From Streptomyces griseosporeus (GTDB taxonomy: Bacteria > Actinomycetota > Actinomycetes > Streptomycetales > Streptomycetaceae): a DNA stretch of 64,000 bases. A model generated the notes under the pieces. The model searched no databases and was not told where the DNA came from. It worked only from the letters and a program-made list of their open reading frames with translations. The DNA lies in assembly GCF_014656055.1 (NCBI RefSeq), contig NZ_BNBR01000001.1, forward strand, positions 124,001 through 188,000, written 5' to 3'. A program made the position numbers and the translations under genes. Shown here piece by piece: positions 60,275 to 64,000 of the stretch; the stretch's first letter is position 1; the number at the start of each line of letters is the position of its first letter.

Positions 60275-61413
60275 CCGTGGCGCCCGATTTCGCCGTGCCG
60301 TTCTTCCCGCCCGGCCTGTTCGACGCCGACCGTGCCGCGTTCCTCGATATCGTCCGGGAGGTCGGCCTCGACCCCGAGCAGCGGTTCATCCTGGGCCGGC
60401 GCACCGCGGCCTTCGAGGCCATGCTGCGCGCCGACCTGGAGGCCGCCGACGTGGTCGTGTGCTCCAGCGGCACCTCCGCGCTGTCCTTGGTGCTGCGGGC
60501 CCTGGACATCGGCCCCGGCGACGAGGTGATCGTGCCCGCCTTCGGGTGCGCTCCCCTGGCCGCGTCGGTGATCGGCACCGGAGCCACCCCGGTCTTCGCC
60601 GACATCCGGCCGGACACCCTCACGATGGACCCCGACCACGCCGGCCGTCTCGTCACACCGCGGACCAGAGCGGTGATGCCCGCGCACATGTTCTCCGTGA
60701 TGGCTGACATGCCCCGTTTCACCGAGCTGGCCCGCCGGCACGGGATCCGCCTGGTGGAGGACTCCGCCGTCGCCCAGGGCGGCGTCCTGCGCGGGGTGCC
60801 GGCCGGACTGTGGGGCGAGGCGGGCGTCTACTCCTTCGTCCAGGTCAAGACGTTCGGCATGCCCGGCGAGGGCGGCGTGGTGGTCACCCGGGACGCGGAA
60901 GTGGGCGCGAAGGTACGGCTGTTGCGCAACCACGGCCAGCCGCCCGGGCAGCGCTTCCTGCACCAAGTCATCGGGATCAACAGCCGCTTCGACGAGATCC
61001 AGGCCGCTTTCCAGACGCACCGCTACGCGGAGTTCCCCGCCCGGCTTGAACGGCGGGCGCAGATCGCCGCGTACTACACCGAGCGCTTCGCCCCGCTCGT
61101 CGACCGGGGCATCGTCCCGCCCCCGCCCGACCGGGACGGTCGCTGCTTCTACGTGTACACCGTGCTCGCCTCCGACCGGGACGCCCTCGCCGCCCACCTG
61201 GCCGAGTCGGGCATCGCCACCCACGTCTACTATCCGCATCCCCTCCCCGCGCACCGCGCCTTCGCCGCCTACGCTCCGCCAGGTGCCAGATGGCCGCGGG
61301 CGGAGGAGGCCGCCCGCCGTCATCTGGCGCTGCCGGTCCACCACTTGCTGACCGATGCACAGGTGGAACACGTCGCCGACCGCGTGTGCGCCTTCGCGGA
61401 AGCGCACGCCTGA
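60271..61413 (+). CDS. DegT/DnrJ/EryC1/StrS-family aminotransferase 2
   Basis: A protein of 380 residues. CSSGTSALSLVLRAL, VIVPAFGCAPLAASV, LVEDSAVAQGG and Lys193 in VYSFVQVKTFGMPGEGG. It is only distantly related to its neighbour (different Lys context), so the two probably act at different steps, or one is a dehydratase-type or regulatory paralog. It overlaps the first aminotransferase by ATGA; 273 bp follow before the UbiA gene. Confidence 0.88.
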   Translation: MTVAPDFAVPFFPPGLFDADRAAFLDIVREVGLDPEQRFILGRRTAAFEAMLRADLEAADVVVCSSGTSALSLVLRALDIGPGDEVIVPAFGCAPLAASVIGTGATPVFADIRPDTLTMDPDHAGRLVTPRTRAVMPAHMFSVMADMPRFTELARRHGIRLVEDSAVAQGGVLRGVPAGLWGEAGVYSFVQVKTFGMPGEGGVVVTRDAEVGAKVRLLRNHGQPPGQRFLHQVIGINSRFDEIQAAFQTHRYAEFPARLERRAQIAAYYTERFAPLVDRGIVPPPPDRDGRCFYVYTVLASDRDALAAHLAESGIATHVYYPHPLPAHRAFAAYAPPGARWPRAEEAARRHLALPVHHLLTDAQVEHVADRVCAFAEAHA

Positions 61414-61686
61414 CATTACGGCGGTGGCCGGCCGCCGAGAGGTGAGGTGCCGCGCCGACCGGGGTGAGTGCTGTGGGCCGGCCCCAACCCCCTCCTGGTA
61501 GGCACATGCCGTCCCGTCCGACGCGAGGCGCGGGCCGGGTCGTCCCGAGGGGCAGGCGCGCCGGTCCCGGCCCCGCTCGAGCGCCCCGGACATCGGCCGC
61601 ACCGTGCGGCGCGCGCCGCGCGCCGTTCCGTGCGCCGTACCCGAATTTGATCCCCTCCGCCGTATCCAGATCCGAGAAGGTGACCC

Positions 61687-62661
61687 ATGACGGACAGCAT
61701 CGCGGCCGGGCGTTCCGCGTCCGCCGCGCACGGCGCCGGCAGGCTGCGCGTCTACGCGCGGCTCGGCAAGCTCGACGTGTACGACTACTACCTCGGCATC
61801 TTCCTCGCCCTGTCCGCCGCGCTGTTCCCGGTCGGCGCCTTCACCGCCGGGCAGGCGTGGGTGCTGGCGCTGTTCCTGCTCGGAGAGATCGCGGTGCTGA
61901 TGGCGATGGTCGCCCTGGACGACGTCACCGGCTTCCGCGACGGCAGCGACCTCGCCAACTACGGACCGGACAACCCGCTGCGCAGCAAGGTCCGCAAGCC
62001 ACTCGTCGCCGGCACCCTGGCGGTCCCTCAGGCGCTGCGCTTCGCCTGGGTCTGCGCGGCGGCCGGTGCGGCGCTGTGGGCGGGCGCCGCCATGCTGGCA
62101 CCGCACCGACCGCTGTGGGCGCTGATCGCCGCGGGCGCGTTGTTCGTCGTGTCGTTGCAGTACTCGTACGGCCTGAAGATCAGTTACCACGGTTTCCAGG
62201 AGGCGTTCCTCGTCGCGCTGGGCGCGGTGCTCGTGATCGTGCCCTACGGTCTGGTGACCGGCGGCTGGTCCGGCTTCCTGATGGTGCAGGCGGTGCTGTT
62301 CGGGTTCGGGCCGCTGATGTTCGGCGTGTACTCCAACACCAACGACGTGGCAGGGGACCGGGCCGTGGGCCGTCCCACGGTGGCGGCGCTGGTCTCCGAG
62401 CGGGGCAACGCCGTCTTCATCGGGGCGCTGTCGGCCGCGGAGTTCCTCATCGGCGCGGTCGCCTCGGTCACCGGGGTGGCTCCGTGGTGGTTCGCGGTGC
62501 TGATGCTTCCGGCGACCGCGCTGCGGGCCCGCCAGTACACGACCGGGTTCGTACGCGGCGACATCATGACGGCCCGCCGGACGGGCTTCGCGGTGCACCG
62601 GCTGAGCGTGGTGCTGATGACCGCGGCCAATGTGCTGGTCGGTACGGGGGTCGGCGGATGA
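61687..62661 (+). CDS. UbiA-family prenyltransferase
   Basis: A protein of 324 residues with seven to nine membrane helices. The first Asp-rich motif is ALDDVTGFRDGSD (Asp78-Asp88), a variant of NDxxDxxxD, and the second is YSNTNDVAGDRAVGR (NDVAGD). UbiA enzymes move an isoprenyl group to an aromatic or other acceptor using Mg2+ and a prenyl diphosphate. The type resembles EboC-like UbiA proteins, which are often found with sugar-isomerase-like partners. ATG 61687 follows GAGAAGGTGACCC; the end overlaps the FAD gene (ATGA). Confidence 0.88.
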   Translation: MTDSIAAGRSASAAHGAGRLRVYARLGKLDVYDYYLGIFLALSAALFPVGAFTAGQAWVLALFLLGEIAVLMAMVALDDVTGFRDGSDLANYGPDNPLRSKVRKPLVAGTLAVPQALRFAWVCAAAGAALWAGAAMLAPHRPLWALIAAGALFVVSLQYSYGLKISYHGFQEAFLVALGAVLVIVPYGLVTGGWSGFLMVQAVLFGFGPLMFGVYSNTNDVAGDRAVGRPTVAALVSERGNAVFIGALSAAEFLIGAVASVTGVAPWWFAVLMLPATALRARQYTTGFVRGDIMTARRTGFAVHRLSVVLMTAANVLVGTGVGG

Positions 62662-64000
62662 GCCCGGATCTCGACGTGGCGGTCGTCGGCGCGGGCATCG
62701 CCGGTCTGACCGCCGCCCACGAACTGCGGCGCGCCGGGCTGTCCGTGCGGGTGTACGAGGACGGGCCGCAGGTGGGCGGCCGGATGCGCACCGTGCGTCA
62801 TGAGGGCTGGACGGTGGACACGGGAGCGGAGCAGGTCGCGTCGCGCGGCTACCGTGCCACCTGGGAGCTGCTGCGTCGCATCGGCGCCGGTCCTGCGGAC
62901 GTGCCCCGGGTCGGCGGCGCGGTGGCCGTCTGGCGCGGCGGCCGCGCCCACCTGGGCGTCGGTGAGCCGACGGCCGTCCTGACAGGAGCGGGTCTGTCCG
63001 CCCGTGCCCGGCTCGACCTGGCCGCCTTCACGGCGTGGACGGCGCGCCGCCGCGCCGGGTTCGACGGCGACCGGCCCGAAGCCGGTCCGCTGGGCGCCGC
63101 CACCGTGCGGGAGGCGGCCGCACGCTTCCACCCCGATCTGCACGACTACCTCCTCCAGCCGGTCGCGGGCTGCTTCTTCGGCTGGGACACCGCCCGTTCG
63201 GCCGCCGCGCCCCTGGTGAGCCTGCTGGTGGAGGCCGGTTCCCCGTCCGGGTGGCGCACCTACCGGGGCGGCATGGACTTCCTGGCCCGCCGGCTGGCCG
63301 CGGGCCTCGACGTGGAGACCGGCCGGGCCGTGCGCGAGGTCACCGACGCGGGTACGTACGCCGTCGTGCGGTTCGACGACGGGGAGATCCGGGCGCGGGC
63401 CGTCGTCCTCGCCGTACCGGCTCCCGTGGCGGCGGAGTTGCGTCCCGACGCGCCCGGCGACGAGCGGCCGTTCCTCACGGCCTGCTCCTTCACTCCGATG
63501 CTGAAGGTCAGTTGTCTGCTGGAGCGGCCGCTGGCCCCGGCCGCGCGGCGGCCGGTGCACATCCTGCTCACCCCTGCCGTCGAGGAGGACGTGCTCTCGG
63601 GGGTCGTCGTCGACCACGCCAAGGACACGGGCAGGGCGCCCGCCGGTCGCGGGCTGATCACCCTGGTGGCGGGTCCGCGCCGGGTCCGCGAACTGCTGGA
63701 CGCCTGCGCGGACGAGGCCGCCGACGTCCTCGCCCACGCCGCCGAACGCTATGTGCCGGGGCTCACCGCCGCCCGCCGCCACCACCTCGTCCACGCCTTC
63801 CGTCACGGCCTGCCGGAAGCCACCCCGCACGCCCTGCGGGAGCGGTCCGGCTTTCTGGCCCGCCCAGTGCGGGCGGTGGAGTACGCGGGCGACTGGGTGA
63901 TGCTGCGGCCCGCTTCCGAAGGGGCCGTCCGGGCGGGCGCGCTCGCCGCGTCGCGTGTGCTGAGCAGGCTGCGGCACCACCGGCCGTCCACCGGCCCCGA
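62658..64000 (+). CDS. FAD-dependent amine-oxidase/protoporphyrinogen-oxidase-like protein, partial
   Basis: At least 447 residues; the frame runs off the window, although the length is close to complete. N-terminal FAD site VAVVGAGIAGLTAAHELRRAG and VRVYEDGPQVGGRMRT (the GGR motif), then TYRGGMDFLARRLAAGL, VVLAVPAPVAAELRP, and a C-terminal EYAGDWVMLRPASEGAVRAG, which holds the flavin in this family. It probably oxidises or desaturates a prenylated or amine intermediate. ATG overlaps the UbiA stop. Confidence 0.85.
   Translation, partial: MSPDLDVAVVGAGIAGLTAAHELRRAGLSVRVYEDGPQVGGRMRTVRHEGWTVDTGAEQVASRGYRATWELLRRIGAGPADVPRVGGAVAVWRGGRAHLGVGEPTAVLTGAGLSARARLDLAAFTAWTARRRAGFDGDRPEAGPLGAATVREAAARFHPDLHDYLLQPVAGCFFGWDTARSAAAPLVSLLVEAGSPSGWRTYRGGMDFLARRLAAGLDVETGRAVREVTDAGTYAVVRFDDGEIRARAVVLAVPAPVAAELRPDAPGDERPFLTACSFTPMLKVSCLLERPLAPAARRPVHILLTPAVEEDVLSGVVVDHAKDTGRAPAGRGLITLVAGPRRVRELLDACADEAADVLAHAAERYVPGLTAARRHHLVHAFRHGLPEATPHALRERSGFLARPVRAVEYAGDWVMLRPASEGAVRAGALAASRVLSRLRHHRPSTGP

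Noticed and set aside
60082..62598. 838-codon minus-strand frame
   Set aside because: Opposite to the DegT and UbiA genes, which have clear catalytic motifs; no domain in this frame.
1..64000. tRNA, rRNA and attachment sites
   Set aside because: I read for tRNA arms and for direct repeats next to tRNA-like sequence and found none that I could support; a covariance-model scan would be decisive.

Overview
The window is high-GC DNA with strong GC3 bias, many GTG starts, GTGA/ATGA start-stop overlaps, secreted Ala-rich signal peptides and actinobacterial families (MAB_1171c-like, DUF1345, DUF2750, NB-ARC/TPR regulators). This fits a Streptomyces-type actinomycete. The density of broken genes and insertion-sequence debris suggests an accessory or chromosome-arm region. 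No rRNA, tRNA or CRISPR array was recognised.

Layout. 0-8 kb: an Mrr-type membrane nuclease with a small membrane partner, two broken genes beside a frameshifted IS5-type transposase, a polytopic membrane protein, a secreted phospholipase D-like protein and small hypotheticals. 8-19.3 kb: a conflict/defence-like block, all on the minus strand, with three signal-transducing NTPases. They are (i) a GTGA-coupled pair of an alpha/beta hydrolase and a caspase-NTPase-helical-repeat protein of about 1,500 residues, (ii) a GTGA-coupled pair of a small protein and an NB-ARC ATPase that carry the same short NT..GG...QGRD motif, and (iii) an NB-ARC/TPR protein. 19.4-28.2 kb: ricin-type lectin, secreted Tap-like peptidase, GH36 remnant and GH43 glycosidase, then a tightly overlapped four-gene operon (XRE regulator, HExxH protein, MAB_1171c-like membrane protein, FAD oxidoreductase) behind a perfect inverted repeat. 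28.6-34.6 kb: MscL, small membrane and secreted proteins, a DLH-like protein lacking the usual nucleophile, an ADP-ribosylglycohydrolase, a PLP enzyme truncated by IS debris, and a lipoprotein behind an 18-bp palindrome.

35-43 kb: an HSP90-like ATPase coupled to a large TPR protein, with an uncharacterised gene upstream, then a DUF1345 membrane protein. 43.2-46.1 kb: a nest of related IS elements sharing one terminal repeat. One looks complete, with TTA target duplications, and carries an unrelated minus-strand gene between its transposase and its right end. 46-49.6 kb: a membrane-anchored MazF/PemK-like protein, and a lysR/ssuD-type divergent pair that has lost both 5' ends in one deletion.

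49.6-64 kb: a probable biosynthetic locus that runs off the window. It holds a nucleotide-sugar 6-dehydrogenase, an EF-hand protein, a minus-strand operon of five or six overlapping genes (DUF6917-like, two Gfo/Idh/MocA oxidoreductases, an Ldh2-type dehydrogenase, an M20 amidohydrolase, a sugar-phosphate-isomerase-like TIM barrel) and a divergent plus-strand operon (two DegT/DnrJ aminotransferases, a UbiA prenyltransferase, an FAD amine-oxidase-like protein). The content suggests an amino-sugar or aminocyclitol joined to an isoprenoid-derived part, but the product cannot be named from the sequence. A 0.66-kb inverted-repeat element with CTAG duplications and a broken mazF-like gene sits exactly at the end of the minus-strand operon.
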